Source: Takakia lepidozioides
Lineage: Eukaryota > Streptophyta > Takakiopsida > Takakiales > Takakiaceae
Direction of reading: 5' to 3'
Length of the DNA stretch: 64,000 nucleotides
NCBI GenBank assembly: GCA_030704615.1
Contig: CM060733.1
Location: 59,146,001 to 59,210,000, forward strand
The notes under the pieces were generated by a model. That model saw nothing but the letters and a program-made list of their open reading frames with translations, was not told where the DNA came from and did no database searches. The position numbers and the translations under genes were made by a program. How positions within the stretch are numbered: the stretch's first letter is position 1; each line of letters opens with the position of its first letter. This document shows, one piece after another, positions 1 through 12,435 of the stretch.

Positions 1-1292
1 CCTAGATAATTGGAACATTGAACAGCTTTCTCATTGTGATCCATTTGCAGTTGTTAGTGCTCGACTCCAGGGAGCCTTCTCAGTCTCTCTAATCATCCAT
101 ATACTCCGTAGTAGTGGAAGCAAGCCACTCAAATGCATTGGCTGAGCCAGATGCAGAGTTCCCTCAAAATTCTCCACATCAGCGAGTCAGGAGCTACATG
201 GTCGACTATTCTGTACTTGGAGAAGGAGCAGAACAGAACTCCTTTATGACTCAGACATCCACACCAGAGTTATTTGCCTGCAAGCCTTGGCCAATCTCAC
301 AAGTTGCCCTAGTAGAACATAGAATAAAAAAGGCCTAGCAGCACATTAATAAGTGCCACACCTGCAATGCTAGATGCAGAGACTTTATGGATGAGAATTC
401 ATGAATGATGGACTTCTGCACAAGGATGCACAACCGACCTCGTTTCAACTCACATACACTCTTTCATCAAGGAACCAACTTGATGGAAGTTCAATCGCCA
501 CTCCATACTTTCATCTGATGGGGAGGGTTTGTTTGCCAGCTGATCTGAGGCACAAAGGTATGTGATCTGTGGTACTTTAAAATGCATCAACCACATTTCT
601 CCCATTCAAACACATGCATCCACCACAAACAAATCTCACCCAAGGTCTTAACATCCACAAACTGCTTTCCAACACAGACCAACACAAAACTATGAACCAC
701 ATTCAGCCAACTCACAGGGGCGCCAGCGCATGGTATTCCTGTAGGGAGCTATAGTGCGAGGCAAGGGCAAATTGGCAGCACTCAGGGAATGCTTTGACCC
801 TTATCAAACCCACATAGCATCTTTCTGAGGTCCTACAGAGACAATCCAAAATCCAAACAGCAGAGGCCTACAACAATGAGATGAAAGAGCTTGGCAAGAC
901 ATGTACAGTAGTGGCAAGGAGGTATCACGGCTATGGGGTTGTCTAACTTCTAGGCTTTCCTCCCGGAAAGATGAACAGAGTAGATAACAAGCAATGCACA
1001 TACCCGCGAACTCATCACCCTTGATGACCTCTTCCCAAATGAGGAGGACCTCCACAGTCCCCACCATGACGAAACATGTTCGTCTTGAATCCACTTCGGA
1101 TAATTGGGCGCCCACCTGCTTTCCCTCTGCTACAATAGACCTCTTGCTGGATATTCCCTCGCCCATGTCTGAGTGCAACGTCTAATCCTTGTGTAATTAG
1201 TTGACAATCTTGTCTGATCATACTTCCACTTTAAAAGTTACTTTCGGTTACCCAGGGAACAAATGATGAGCTGCCATGTCGGCCAATGGAGG
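1..1292. other. Intergenic, no gene recognised
   Basis: Only short overlapping open frames on both strands, none with a domain, signal or repeat that I recognise. No repeat or RNA gene was seen. Confidence 0.5.
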
Positions 1293-1318
1293 TAAACAAC
1301 GTCTCATGAGTACATTCT
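1293..1318 (+). mobile_element. LINE 3' tip (scrap)
   Basis: About 26 bp closely match the last bases of the LINE that ends near 29130 (shared core GTCTCATGAGTACATTCT against GTCTTATGAGTACATTCT). The stretch is short, so it is supported mainly by the existence of several other copies of the same end in this window. Confidence 0.4.
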
Positions 1319-2550
1319 CTCTATCCCACATACCCTGCTAGGTGGACTCGCTCAGGAGGGTTACTATCTTCCAGGACTTGCACTGCCAAAGGATGCTTGC
1401 AACTGTCAAGGTTTGAGGTCGCCATCATTGTCTTCTTGGCCGTTAATGGAATGGTAGAAGCGGTCTGCAAGTGATCAATGCTTGAAATTGAACCCATGGG
1501 TGCTGTGTGTCTTTTGAGATGTACAGCCTCAATGGCCAGGTACTGCCTCGTTGACAATTCCGCAGATTGACTTTTTCGTTATCTTTGATTAGCTTGGAAA
1601 AGAAAGGAGGGGACTATATAACAGCCACTGGGCTTTGAAAGAGCGAGAAAAAAAGAAGAGGGAAAAAATGTACATATTGCATCAACAGGAAGCCAGAGGA
1701 AGAAAGGCTCTTTGGGGGGGGGAGGGGGGGTGCTGGTTTGAATTTGAGCAGCAGCTTCTACATATCAGAGGTAATTCTGTGACCTGCAAAGCTACTGGTA
1801 GACCTCAACACCAAGGAATAGCAGGGAATATAGTTGAGGTTGTTGCAGCCCAACTACTAGATTTGGGGAGAAAGAACTTCGGGCCATACTTACTGCCAAG
1901 GCCTCTAGACATCACCAGATATGAAAGTTTCACAAGCTCTCTGAAAGCACTGTAGAAAAGGTTTCCATCTGTTGATTGTTAAGTGGGTCCATGGCATCAA
2001 CACTTTTTGTTGGTCAATTTTATGACGTGGTTCATAGCAGCTATTAATTGGGAATCTGGGTGCTTGGTCTAGGCCCACACAATATCAACGGTTGATGCCA
2101 TGCCCACCACAGATTCTACCACCTCGCATCGAGCTCATGCTGGTTGAGCAGGATGGGAACGTTGTCGATCTTATTTCCCATGCCCTTGCTCTTCCCCCTC
2201 TGTAAGTTCTCCTTCGCCACGACAATGCTTGAAGTGCTAAAGAGAGAGAGACATCCAGCAAGGAAAGAGAGTTTAGAATCCTTGTAAATGGCATTGATTA
2301 GCAACCTTCCATGGATCACATTGGCTATATTTGGATTGGAATTAGTAGATGGGATTTGAAGGGAAGGTTGAATATCTACCAGGGAATTGAGGTATCTGGT
2401 CTATACACGAAGGAAAAATCTTGAGGGCAGGGTAATCGATTGGTCAAATCAAATGGAATGAAGCTTCATCAGTACTGTGGCATCCTCAAGATTGATGAGC
2501 CCCTGCAATAAAATAGTAAACCAAATCCAGCAGTGCAGGGAGAGATGATG
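1319..2550. other. Intergenic with purine-rich tracts
   Basis: Contains an A/G-rich stretch near 1635-1730, including runs of G around 1713-1728. Short open frames here are not supported as genes. Confidence 0.5.
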
Positions 2551-2610
2551 GACTCATAAGACTTAGCCTTGTGGCCATAGACCCGCGCCCAGTTTGGGCG
2601 GGACAAAAGG
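2551..2610 (-). mobile_element. LINE 3' end fragment
   Basis: The reverse complement aligns with the LINE 3' end at about 29055-29125, sharing the CCCAAACTGGGCGCGGG-type block, the GGCCACAAGGCTA block and the terminal CTTATGAGT. It is a truncated copy in opposite orientation to the large LINE. Confidence 0.65.
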
Positions 2611-3300
2611 ACCAGAAACTCCGGTAGTATGACTTACCTTTCCTGTTTGGCCATAAGCAAATATGGACACATTATAACCATCTAGACCCGCAGACTGTAC
2701 AAGAGGCTGGATGTCTTGGAAAATATCGCCTGTAACAAAGAATGCAAACTGTTATCCTCAGAATATCACGATATTAATTCTAAGATCAGTCATCCATCTT
2801 GGAAATAAAAATAAATTACTAGGTTAGCTTCAAGCCCCCGTCATCAGACATTAGCAGTGATTCCATTCCCCGCACTCCACCCCAATTTACTTCTTTCTCT
2901 CCCAAATAGTAGATAATCACTCTACCGGGCCATGTCATTGAGAAGGCGATTGCGGCACTCTCCCCGCCATATAAGAAGATTGCGGCGCCCTCCCTCCAAT
3001 GGATGCAGGCGGCACAAAATGCCGACTCGGTTCATCCTCAATCTCGTACTCCCTGTACGACGGCAGCCCCCAGCCCCAGGAGTTTCGCACTCCTCCTCCT
3101 GTATCCCTCATCTGTCTACAGCTTTGAAATTGATCTAGAAAATGTTGTTCCAAACATGAGGGTGAAGTAGCTACAAAGAAAGGACAAAGTCCGAGTCACC
3201 TTTAAAGCTAGTCAAGGGATGGCAGTAACGATTCTTGAAGGCATTCAAATCCTAGGCAATGATAGCAAACCGCCCTGCTAAAACAAATGAAGGCACAACG
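2611..3300. other. Intergenic, no gene recognised
   Basis: Short antiparallel open frames of about 70 residues lie at 2932-3153 and look like shadows of each other. No recognisable motif. Confidence 0.45.
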
Positions 3301-4460
3301 TCATATAATAAGGTCGACAGGAATCTGCAGTGGTGGACCGGCGTACTGTGCATGCTGATTCAACGTGATACTCTCAACCACAGCAAGTGTGGCACCATAG
3401 TTGGCACCAATCCTAGCAGGTTGACCTAGGGAAGCAACCTGCCAACGCTCAATCAAGATTGTCCCTACTAAATTCTTGATGTGCAGGAAAATCTCGACTC
3501 GTATTTTCCCATCACTTTTCGTTAACCAGTATTTCAGATCATCTCGGAGCATTTATAGGGACTCCGAATCTCCAACCTCCACGACGACAAAGGATGGTCA
3601 GTCAGATAGCAAATGACGAGAAGAAGGCTTCCAAGCGACGTCGGGTTCCTTAGATCTCTCTTCCTAATTCCCGAATTTGGTGATCCAAGTGGTTTTATCG
3701 AGCTTCGTGTAGGATCACTCAACTCCTCAAATATATACTTAAACTCCTTTGGCACCAATCCTAGCAGGTTGACCTAGGGAAACAACCTGCCAACGCTCAA
3801 TCAAGATTGTCCCTACTAAATTCTTGATGTGCAGGAAAATCTCGACTCGTATTTTCCCATCACTTTTCGTTAACCAGTATTTCAGATCATCTCGGAGCAT
3901 TTCTAGGGACTCCGAATCTCCAACCTCCACGACAAAGGATGGTCAGTCAGATAGCAAATGACAAGAAGAAGGCTTCCAAGCGACGTCGGGTTCCTTAGAT
4001 CTCTCTTCCTAATTCCCGAATTTGGTGATCCAAGTGGTTTTATCGAGCTTCGTGTAGGATCACTCAACTCCTCAAATATATACTTAAACTCCTTTGCCGC
4101 GCACTCATGCACCACTCCAGGCCTCAACTTGACGATCGGAGTTTCCTCTACCTTGTCATAAAGAAAAGCCATCCGAAGTAGGCTAGATCTCCTCTCGCGG
4201 AGGCCATCAATCTGCTCAAAAACCCCTTGAGAAACACCAATAAATGCCAAGTATGGACATCCTTGGCCCTCAATCAAACGATCCATCAGATTCTTACATT
4301 TCCCTCTAAAAGAAGTCACACTTGAGAAAATCACTGTAGGTATATTGGGGTATCCATCCAGCACTTCTTCGTTCTCAAACTCCAAGGTTGGAGTTGAATC
4401 CCTTGAAATACAACCATAGGACACAAACTCAGCAGGGTGATTGCAGCCTAGAATGTCCAT
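3301..4460 (-). pseudogene. Decayed gene of unknown family, internally duplicated
   Basis: Read on the minus strand, a coding-like sequence starts at 4460 and ends at the stop at 3301. The upstream part runs in one frame for 185 codons; the downstream part (acidic stretch, then segments such as DDLKYWLTKSDGK and NLVGTILIERWQ) continues in another frame after a shift near 3930. The middle is present twice because of a tandem duplication (separate entry), so two out-of-frame versions of the same segment exist. I do not recognise the family. There is no signal peptide or membrane segment. The coherent protein-like text in two frames joined by a shift argues for a once-functional gene that is now broken, although an intron at the shift cannot be excluded. 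Confidence 0.45.
3403..4095. repeat. Tandem duplication, 348 + 345 bp
   Basis: Copy 1 is 3403-3750 and copy 2 is 3751-4095, directly abutting. They differ by only a few substitutions and a 3-bp deletion in a GAC run (ACGACGACAAAGG against ACGACAAAGG). Near-identity means the event is recent. It lies inside the decayed minus-strand gene at 3301-4460. Confidence 0.95.
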
Positions 4461-6294
4461 AATGCGACACGATCACGAGTACATGAGATGTCCTTAAGCT
4501 GGCGCGAGTTTTGAAAAATAAATTTTGTGACCGTCGGATGAAGTCGATCCAGATCGTCAGCCAAAAGTACCGTGTCAAAATAATATGGGCTGGATTTTCA
4601 AAAATAAAAATAAATCAATTCAAATCAAATTAAAAATAACGAAATTCTCTAATCTAATTAATCTGTGCCCTCAACCTATAGGAAATGCGTATTTTTTTTG
4701 TTAAGGAAGTTCTTATAAATCTATGTTTTTCAAGTAGTAAAGCTTAATACAAAAATAACTAATTTCTATGCTCTTCAAAAGTCCCTAACATTTTATGGAC
4801 TACATATTTTAGTGTAAGATAAGCCATTCTAGATTCCTCAAAATGGGGGTGATCATAATGTGAGTCCTTTTTTATAGTGGCATTGAAAATTGACCAAGAA
4901 CAAAGTACATAATCATCAAATTATGGACTATGACATTTTACTAGGGACTTTTTAAAAAGTCCTTAACTTTCAATATACTTAGTATTTTGAAATGAAACTT
5001 GAAAGAGTGGGTGGAGCCTCTAGTGCATATTATCCTTTAGAGACATTTATTCAAATATTCCATTCGATTGAAGAGTGTGAATGTATACCATCAATCTATG
5101 TCCAGGAAAAACTGTGTTGTGACAGCAAAAAATGGACACCAACAACCCAGCATCCCAGTCTCCACCACTATATAACGCCATCTTGAAGAACAACCCGAAT
5201 CCGGCGACCTAATCCACAAATCAAATCAAACTGCCAACTTTCTTACACGAATCTGCCTTCAATCTGCTCAGCTGATTGTGTGAGCTCCAATTTTGATCCA
5301 CATTGTTGAACTAACTCGTCACATCACAAAACTATTTACCGACCGGTATTGCACCCATTCCATACACCCTGAAAAAACAGAAACTGAGACGAATCCAAGT
5401 TCCAAGGCCGGCCAAGTTCTTCACACCCAAATCACATCCACAAGAACCCACAATCTCTGCACACAAATTTCACCCACACCTCCACCCACAATCATAATCG
5501 CAATAAGCTTGCACAATTGTCTCCCTTCGCCTCATCCCAGGCATCAAACAAATTTTGTGAGCAAGCAACACGAATGTCATTCATTTGTTTTCTGAAAACT
5601 TGAATCAAATCCATTGATTTCTCATATTTCCAACTAATTTGTTTTCTGAAAATTTGAAACCATCCATTTGTTTTGTCAGAATTTGAATTGTACTATGTGT
5701 ACATCCGTTTTAAAGTGCAGGTTAGTATGAACTTGATGATACAATATCCTCATGAATGATCAAATAATGTTTATTTGGGCCGGTCTAATTGAAATTAAAG
5801 TTGAATTCATGTCAGTATCTGGTGGTATTGTGCAAATGTTTGAGCCTCGATTATTGTCTTTCATATGCATGACGATGATCAAGTTAATTGAATCATCATT
5901 TAATCAGCCTAGTTCAGGTGTTCAGTGCAAATGTTTTTAAGAACCAAGATTACGTTCAATCTTTGATGTTGCTTAAAACTGATCATAGACTTTTTGTCAA
6001 ATATATTATTTTTTGAAATGCCGCCTTCAATTCAGATTCTGGACGTGAATTTGATCAATATAGCTTCTAAAACTGTACGAAATCCTAAAACCATTCCAAT
6101 GTTTGTTTTTTGAACACTTGAAACTTTGAAGGGAGTAATTGACGAGCGTATCGCGTTTAGACTGTTAAAAGTTTTGAAGAGTATTTTGTTGTGATTGGGG
6201 ACATGGAGAGGCGGTGGATGTGGGGAATGGGATCTTGATTTTGTAGATGGTGAAAAGAAGATTTATCAGCACAGACACATGCTTCGTTTGAATC
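4461..6294. other. A+T-rich intergenic region
   Basis: Strongly A+T-rich, with short direct echoes such as TTTGTTTTCTGAAAA near 5582 and 5639. No convincing coding region. Confidence 0.5.
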
Positions 6295-6535
6295 TTGGAA
6301 TGCAACGAACAATATCTAGCAGAAAATCCTAGTTTCGAAAATTACATAGATTGTCGACCGTGCTTAGTGGAGGTCACCCTTCTCACTTTCTTCTCTTACA
6401 TGGATTTCGTTAAGAGTGAAGAAATCAATTCATTCATTGTAATGTATGCTAACCAATTGCAAATAACATATAACAATAACAAATACCACAATGGGTATCA
6501 TTGGAGACCTACGGTGAAGAAATCAAAATCCGGAG

Positions 6536-6754
6536 CTAAGACTTTTCCATGATCTCAGGATCTACAGTGTCGTCCATGTCGTCGTTGACATCCATAAAGC
6601 CGGTTGGTTCACAACACGCGGAGTCACCACACCTTTTGCAACTCTCACACGCTAGATACTTGCAGACTGTCTCTGTCACGACTAGGCCACAATAGCAATC
6701 TCTCCGTGTATCGAACTGTCGAGCATTCAACCTGAGCACATATATGCGCGGCAT
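6536..6754 (-). CDS. Cys-rich hypothetical ORF
   Basis: A 72-codon frame whose centre carries ten Cys in about 30 residues (CYCG, CESCKRCGD, CCEP), followed by an Asp-rich tail. This spacing hints at a zinc-binding segment, but I do not recognise the family and no start context or splice site settles the limits. It could be an exon or remnant of a larger gene. A 258-nt plus-strand open frame at 6295-6552 just overlaps it and has no recognisable feature. Confidence 0.2.
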   Translation of the reverse strand: MPRIYVLRLNARQFDTRRDCYCGLVVTETVCKYLACESCKRCGDSACCEPTGFMDVNDDMDDTVDPEIMEKS

Positions 6755-7444
6755 ATTTCAGCCCATCGCTCCATCAGGACCCCTACGCACTATAGTCAGC
6801 TCTGGAGTACTTTTCCCACTTCAGATGTTTCCAGTGAAGTAGAATGACTACACTAACATAAGAAGGACCTTTCATACTCTGAACACACTATGACTATGTA
6901 GGAAAAGAGATGATAAGCATGCACACTGTAGACAGACTGCAAGGAGAAGTCGAAGGACGATGGTGAAGAGAGACGAGTCCAATAGCAAGGAGTGGAGACA
7001 CCGCCAAAAGAACGTCTAATTCGGACGCTCACGAGCTGCAATGAAGTGTGTCTGGGACATGGTCTGCTGCCATTCGATCATCATCATCTTCATTACCTAG
7101 AGTCGTAGGTTAAAATTCATGTCACCTATAACCACCGGTGGTTGTCATCCCGCGAGCGCTGCGAATGGCATTTTAAGTCTGCTTGACTCACATGGACTTA
7201 AGAAGACAAGGCTGGCATGCGCTCAAAGATTGGAGGGTTCGTTACTGTCGTCTCTCTCACCTTTGTACTCATTTGCATGGAGCTCCACTTTAGCTTCCAT
7301 GGCGGTTGGAGCATGTAATATACCAGCGCTGTGAAAAGGACTTGTGATTTGGAGCCATACTGCACGTTAGATTTCATAAAAAAAATTGTAAGGATTCATT
7401 ATAACGTCCAAGGATGAAATTTGCAAAAGATCATTGGTCATTGC

Positions 7445-7475
<31 letters not shown>

Positions 7476-8015
7476 CTCTCTTTTTAAATCAAATTTAATT
7501 CAAATGAAATCAACCGGGAAGCACGATGAATATGTGCATGAGGGGAGGCTCAGGTCATGCAATTTAGTACATAGTGCTTTTATATGCTTGGAGCCTTACA
7601 CTTTCTCTTAAGACATTGTGTCATTTTGACAAAGATTTCATGTCCTTTTCGTTGGCAATCCAAAAGGTGTCATTACATGGAACAAATTGGTTAAATTATT
7701 TTCTAGTAGAGGGTCATTGTATCCTCTAAGTCCATCATGAAGTAGTACCCATACATCTAAAGCCTAGATGGAGTTAATGTACATGACAATTAGGCTACAT
7801 CTCCAAGTCCTATCAACATCATCTAGTGTGTTATGTTTAATTGGTGGAATTGTTATATCACACAAAAGGACTTCGCATGACAGCCTAATCTTGGTCAATT
7901 TGCAATCTGTAAAGTGATTTAGAATCTTTGTCATGTATGTAACAGTCTTGTGGTGTTATATTCCTACTTCAGATTCAAAGAAGAAGTATGCATAGTCATT
8001 GATTGCATACATCTG
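6755..8015. other. Intergenic with one microsatellite
   Basis: No recognisable gene. It holds the (TA)n(TC)n tract listed separately. Confidence 0.5.
7445..7480. repeat. (TA)n(TC)n microsatellite
   Basis: About 13 TA units (7445-7470) run directly into five TC units (7471-7480). Confidence 0.95.
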
Positions 8016-8627
8016 TTATTGTAACAGCAAAATGAGACACCTGAACATGCTTTGACCCGCTAACCCTATTTCAGCAAGCTCGATTTTATCCCAGTAAAGG
8101 GAGCCTTGCCACGCTCCAAGGACGTAGTTCACATAGCCATCATCCGGACCTGGTGGCCTAACTGTCCCCCACTCATCTTTCTCGACATCGTAAGTCTCGA
8201 TCAAAACCGTCACGCCACAATCGGCACATGACACGAGGTGCACAACGCCACTGCAACAAACGCAGCTGAATGTTGGCTCTGCATGGTGTGTGCGTTTGGA
8301 CAGCCTCCTCGCCTAAGAGTTGCTCTCAGAGTCATATTTTTGAGTATGCATGTCGTTGCTGCCAAGAATGATCTGGAAGCTGTGGGGGCTCACGAATGAA
8401 TCCACAATCATACCAAGATAGGGCAATTTTGTTGTCAATTCCAGAGCTGGAGGCAATGTGTAATAACACCTTGTGTGAACGTTGAAGACCTCACATGTGT
8501 TGCAGAGCAGAAAACCTGTATTTTCGAAGACACCACTCCAGCAAGAAGGCAGTCGTGTAAAATTCCAGTGACATGAGGAGGCTTCGTATGACAAGAGGCC
8601 ATGCTGCTCTGGGCTAAAGGCTGTCAA
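8016..8627 (-). pseudogene. F-box/kelch-like C-terminal fragment
   Basis: One minus-strand frame from 8627 to 8016, interrupted by a single TAG at 8313-8315. The text resembles the C-terminal kelch/beta-propeller half of plant F-box proteins, which act as substrate-recognition subunits of SCF ubiquitin ligases: a LPSCWSGVFENTGFLLCN-like strand, then PYLGMIVDSF, then a QKYDSESNS motif, and further on IETYDVEKDEWGTV and WQGSLYWDK. In this family YDS-x-SNSW is common, so the stop sits where a Trp is expected (TGG to TAG, one base). No F-box domain is seen upstream. I infer a truncated pseudogene with one nonsense change; the family call is by pattern only. Confidence 0.5.
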
Positions 8628-8639
8628 GATGATGTTATG

Positions 8640-9219
8640 AAGCTATGGAGTGCAGGGTTGGACCCTAAAAAAGACTTTGCTGAAGATAACGACGAGTACT
8701 CAACTTACTCCGACTGTGTGAAATTGTGGGGCCCAAAAGATCGGAATGGATTCAAGTACAAGAACAATCGTAGTACAATGTTGAGGAGGGAGGTGGAGGA
8801 ATTGTATACAAGGATCATACCTGCGGACCACCGTCCATAATAGTGTGATGGGTCTCCAATTTGCCAAAGGATTTGTGGCTCAGCGGAACAGTGGAGTGCT
8901 GATTGATTGGGCAAGGTTTAAAGATGTCACCTCTCGTGAGCCTTCCTGTCCAGGGATCATGGAAAGACAAAATGCGTTTTCTTCTGAATTAATGCGAACC
9001 AAGAAGTGGCCCGAGGTGCGGTCTGGCATGACTCGACAACGTCCACCAAAAGTTGCAGTCCGTGTTTCAATGCTACGGTCATGTACACGACTACCTCCCA
9101 TCCACAGAACCTCCACCCCTCGTGTCTGCCCATACTTGTGTCAGGTGCAGTATCCAAAGTGCGCCATGGAAATCATATGTTTCATAATGATCACCCCACC
9201 CCCATCTTGCATAATGTGA
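8640..9219. other. Unassigned, open on both strands
   Basis: Overlapping open frames of 80-125 codons on both strands (8601-8840 plus, 8845-9219 plus, 8880-9116 minus). None carries a motif I know, so I do not call a gene. Confidence 0.35.
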
Positions 9220-9221
9220 CT

Positions 9222-9447
9222 CCATGTGTGGACCTGGGATTAAACGTCCGAAGTCATATATGCCAGTCACGAAAGACCCTCCCTCTCCATATTGTCATGC
9301 CATGTGTATGTCCAGTCTAATCCACGTGTTGTCCTGGGGTTAATCTGCGGAAGTCACCCTGTCATGCCACGTGTCATTCCCGGTATTCTCCACGTGCTGT
9401 CTTGGGGTTAATCCGCGGAAGTCGTATATGCCAGTCGTGAAGACCCT
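9222..9447. repeat. Three imperfect direct repeats
   Basis: A block of about 45-58 bp with the core GGGGTTAATCYGCGGAAGTC recurs at about 9222-9279 (most diverged), 9321-9368 and 9390-9447. The first and third copies also share a CATATATGCCAGTC-type extension. Confidence 0.6.
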
Positions 9448-9474
9448 GTCGCCTTCCCTTTGACGTGACACGTG
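9323..9474. promoter_or_regulatory. Cluster of four G-box cores (CACGTG)
   Basis: CACGTG occurs at 9323-9328, 9368-9373, 9391-9396 and 9469-9474. G-boxes are binding sites of plant bZIP and bHLH factors. Two copies belong to the repeated block, so the cluster may have arisen by repeat amplification and need not serve any gene. Confidence 0.35.
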
Positions 9475-9664
9475 GCATATCCCTTCCGTTCCACTGAAGT
9501 TGACATGGATTTGTAGTCATTTACTACGGTCTTATCAATGGCTATGATTAGGCGTCCCCATTGCCACGTCAACAGTGAGCTCCACGACTGGCAGATACGA
9601 CTCAATAGTGCTTACGACTCATTTGTCACAACTGACTGGGTTTATCTGACTGTGCAATCATGCA

Positions 9665-9716
9665 GTCAGATACGACTGGAAAATAGCAGACGTAAAAGCT
9701 GAGATCTGTTGTAGTG
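9665..9716. mobile_element. Possible DNA-transposon terminus (CACTA-like)
   Basis: The last 50 bp, ending GATCTGTTGTAGTG, closely match 16307-16358. Read from outside, the end is CACTACAACAGATC, which looks like a CACTA-superfamily terminus. Both sites are also preceded by related TACGACTGG and CAGAC text. The opposite end was not found, so the element limits are unknown. Confidence 0.35.
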
Positions 9717-9719
9717 GTG

Positions 9720-11029
9720 GTGGATGGGACTTGACAAAAGCACCATTGAAAGCATACGAAAACACTATTGAAACATGAGAGTACATTTGAAATTGGAACA
9801 TCGATTCAAATACAACGTGACTTAATGTTCATAGATCCGTTCCATAATCTAATCCGGTGCTGTTACAAAAATGCACAAAGCTGCAAAGTCTAAGTAAACT
9901 TCCAAACGCCTGAGCAGAAGATGCATACACTGGCTTGGCCGGACTTGGTCACCCACCTTCAACTGCCATCCAGCCCGAAAACGGCGGAAGATGCATGAGC
10001 AAGCTTTCAGGCAATATAGCAACAACAATATTGACATATGTGAAACAAACTAACATCGCTAAGAATATGTCGCACCATTACACAAACTCGATGTGTACAA
10101 AATGGAAAATTGTAGGTAGGGAATAGTAGCATGAAATTCTTCACTGAACTGCAGCTAACACCAGCAAATGCCAGTACTGTTGGATGAGGGCTCACTACAC
10201 TTAATTCATGTTAGCTCTCTCCTGCCCCAAACTGTCTGACTGCCCATTCTTATGGCACTTACACAGATTCTCTCTCAAGTATCACGAAGCTTTTATCAAT
10301 AAGGAAGCCCCGAGTTACCCTGTACATTTGAGAACTTAAGTACTTAGCAGCACAACAAACACAACTGCTGGCTGATCGGAGAAAATGTTCCGTGTAAGGG
10401 ACATTGGCTCCCAATATAACCACCAGGGATTACAAGAACGTTATTTCTAATATCACGCAGCTATGGAGGAGGGATGAGAGAAAGAGGAACAGCGAAGGTC
10501 GTGATGCTTACTGTGCGTCTTCCTTCGAAGCGAAGACTGAATGGTTGTACTTTATGCATGGAAATGACGCCACGACTGATGGCTCCATTCCTCGCAAGCT
10601 TCGATCAACCTGAAATGAAAACAGGCGTGACAAAGCCCAAGCCTCATGCTGGTGCTTTCCGTGAATTGATCCAGTGACTTGCCTAGACTTTCAAGTGAAC
10701 CAATTTTAGTCCTCCCATCAGACTACATCCAACTTCCCACATTTCAAAACACCATGATATATATATTGATGACGGGATCTAGCACTATGTAGACGCTCAT
10801 TATTGGTTACAATTACTGCGACTCTTTAGGCGCGAGACTGCCCAACTGCATTGTCCCAACCACCCAAGCTGTCGTCCATCCTACTGCCACTTTGACTTGC
10901 TCGTTCTTGTCTATTGCTCATCGTCGAGTTTCACCCTTTCCCCCATCATTTGTTTTTAGGTCTCCAAAGCCCCATCCCGCGCTCCTGCTTTGCACACCCT
11001 GCAAGCATCGCGTTCCACAACACCACTTC
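9720..11029. other. Intergenic, no gene recognised
   Basis: Short open frames only. Confidence 0.45.
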
Positions 11030-11271
11030 TCATTCAGCCATTGTGTTGAACACTCCCTTGGCATCCTCAATGCACCCACATTTGGCATACATGTCCACCA
11101 GGGCAGGGTTCAGAATGACATCTGGTACAAATCCAGCTTTGACGCTGTCACCATGGACCTCTTTCCCTTTTTCCAGAGCTCCCAGCCTTGCACACGCATT
11201 GCAAACACAAACAAACGTGATGTGGTTGGGCTTCATCCTTCGCACAGCAGTTGCTCACCAGACTGATTTAA

Positions 11272-11335
11272 TGTAAACTCAGGGCAAGGATCCTACCTTT
11301 GAATAACAAACAGAAGTAGAGAGGAAAGGGAGAGT
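11272..11335 (+). mobile_element. LINE fragment
   Basis: Matches the LINE at about 28676-28738 (shared AAACTCAGGGCA, then ACAAACAGAAG and AGAGAGGAAAGGGAGAGT). This part of the LINE encodes the region just before its C-terminal Cys/His motif. Confidence 0.75.
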
Positions 11336-11729
11336 AATGGCCCAACTCAACTAATGACACTAGTTCCTATGGTCAATTGCATCTGCTACGCTCTGTAATC
11401 TGAGAGGCATTCACCTTCTTGTCTCGGTTGTCCCACCATTTACTGGGGTTAGAAGAGTATTCATCCCACAGCTTCTCCTCATCTCTGTTACCTATTTCTG
11501 GATACTTTCCAGTTGTCACATTGGCAGTATCATGTCAAAGTCACTCCAATCTATCAAAGATCCACTCAACCAGCTACTTTGCAAAATTCAACATGAAAAT
11601 TTAGGGCCGAAAAAAGGTGAAATGTGTTGAACAAGGTACCTTGATTAGCAGTGTCTGATTTTATCAATTGTGCCGTTGCTTCTGTAGCTTCCAATTGACC
11701 ATCTACCCATGCAGGACCTATGATGGACC

Positions 11730-12435
11730 TCTATGCCCTTTCCCAGAGCTGCCAGGCTCGCATTGGGCATACATGTCCACCTGGGCATAGTTCAAATGAC
11801 ATCTGGTACAATTCCAGCTTTGACATTGACACCATGGACCTCTGCTCCATTTTCCAGGGCTTCCAGGCTTGCATTTGGCATAGATGTCCACCAGAGCAGA
11901 GTTCAGAATGACATCTGGTACGTTTCAGCTTTGACAATATCACCGTGGACCCGTGCGTCCATTCCACAGCTGTCAGACTCACATTTGGCATACATGTCAC
12001 CAAGGCAGTGTTCAAAATCAGATTTGGTGTACAGTTCCAGCTTTGACAATGTCACCATGGACCTCTACTCCCTTTTCTAGGGCTGCCAGGCTCACCTAAA
12101 CTTGTGTTCAGAATCACATATGGTACATTCCAGCTAATTTGACGATGTCACCATGGCCTCTGCTCTCTTTTCCAGGGCTGATAGGCTCATATTTGGCATA
12201 CATGTCCACGAGGGCAGTGCTCAGAATCACATCTGGTACAATTCCAGCTTTGACGATGTCACCATGGACCTCTTTGCCCAGTTCTAGGGCTGCTAGGCTC
12301 ATAATTGGCATACATGTGCTGCATGGCAGTGCTCAGAATGACATCTAGTACAATTCCAGCTTTGACGATGTCACCATGGAACTTTGCGCCCTTTTTCAGA
12401 GCTAGCATGCTCGCATTTGGCATACATGTCCACAC
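11730..12435 (-). repeat. About 110-bp degenerate tandem repeats of PPR origin
   Basis: On the plus strand each unit reads roughly: GGCATACATGTCCA, a GGCAGTG..CAGAAT block, ACATCTGGTACAATTCCAGC, TTTGACGATGTCACCATGG, then CTTT...CCAGGGCTG. Seven or so units are visible (starting near 11765, 11875, 11977, 12090, 12195, 12305 and 12418); a related single unit lies at 11088-11195. Units differ by substitutions and small deletions. Confidence 0.75.
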
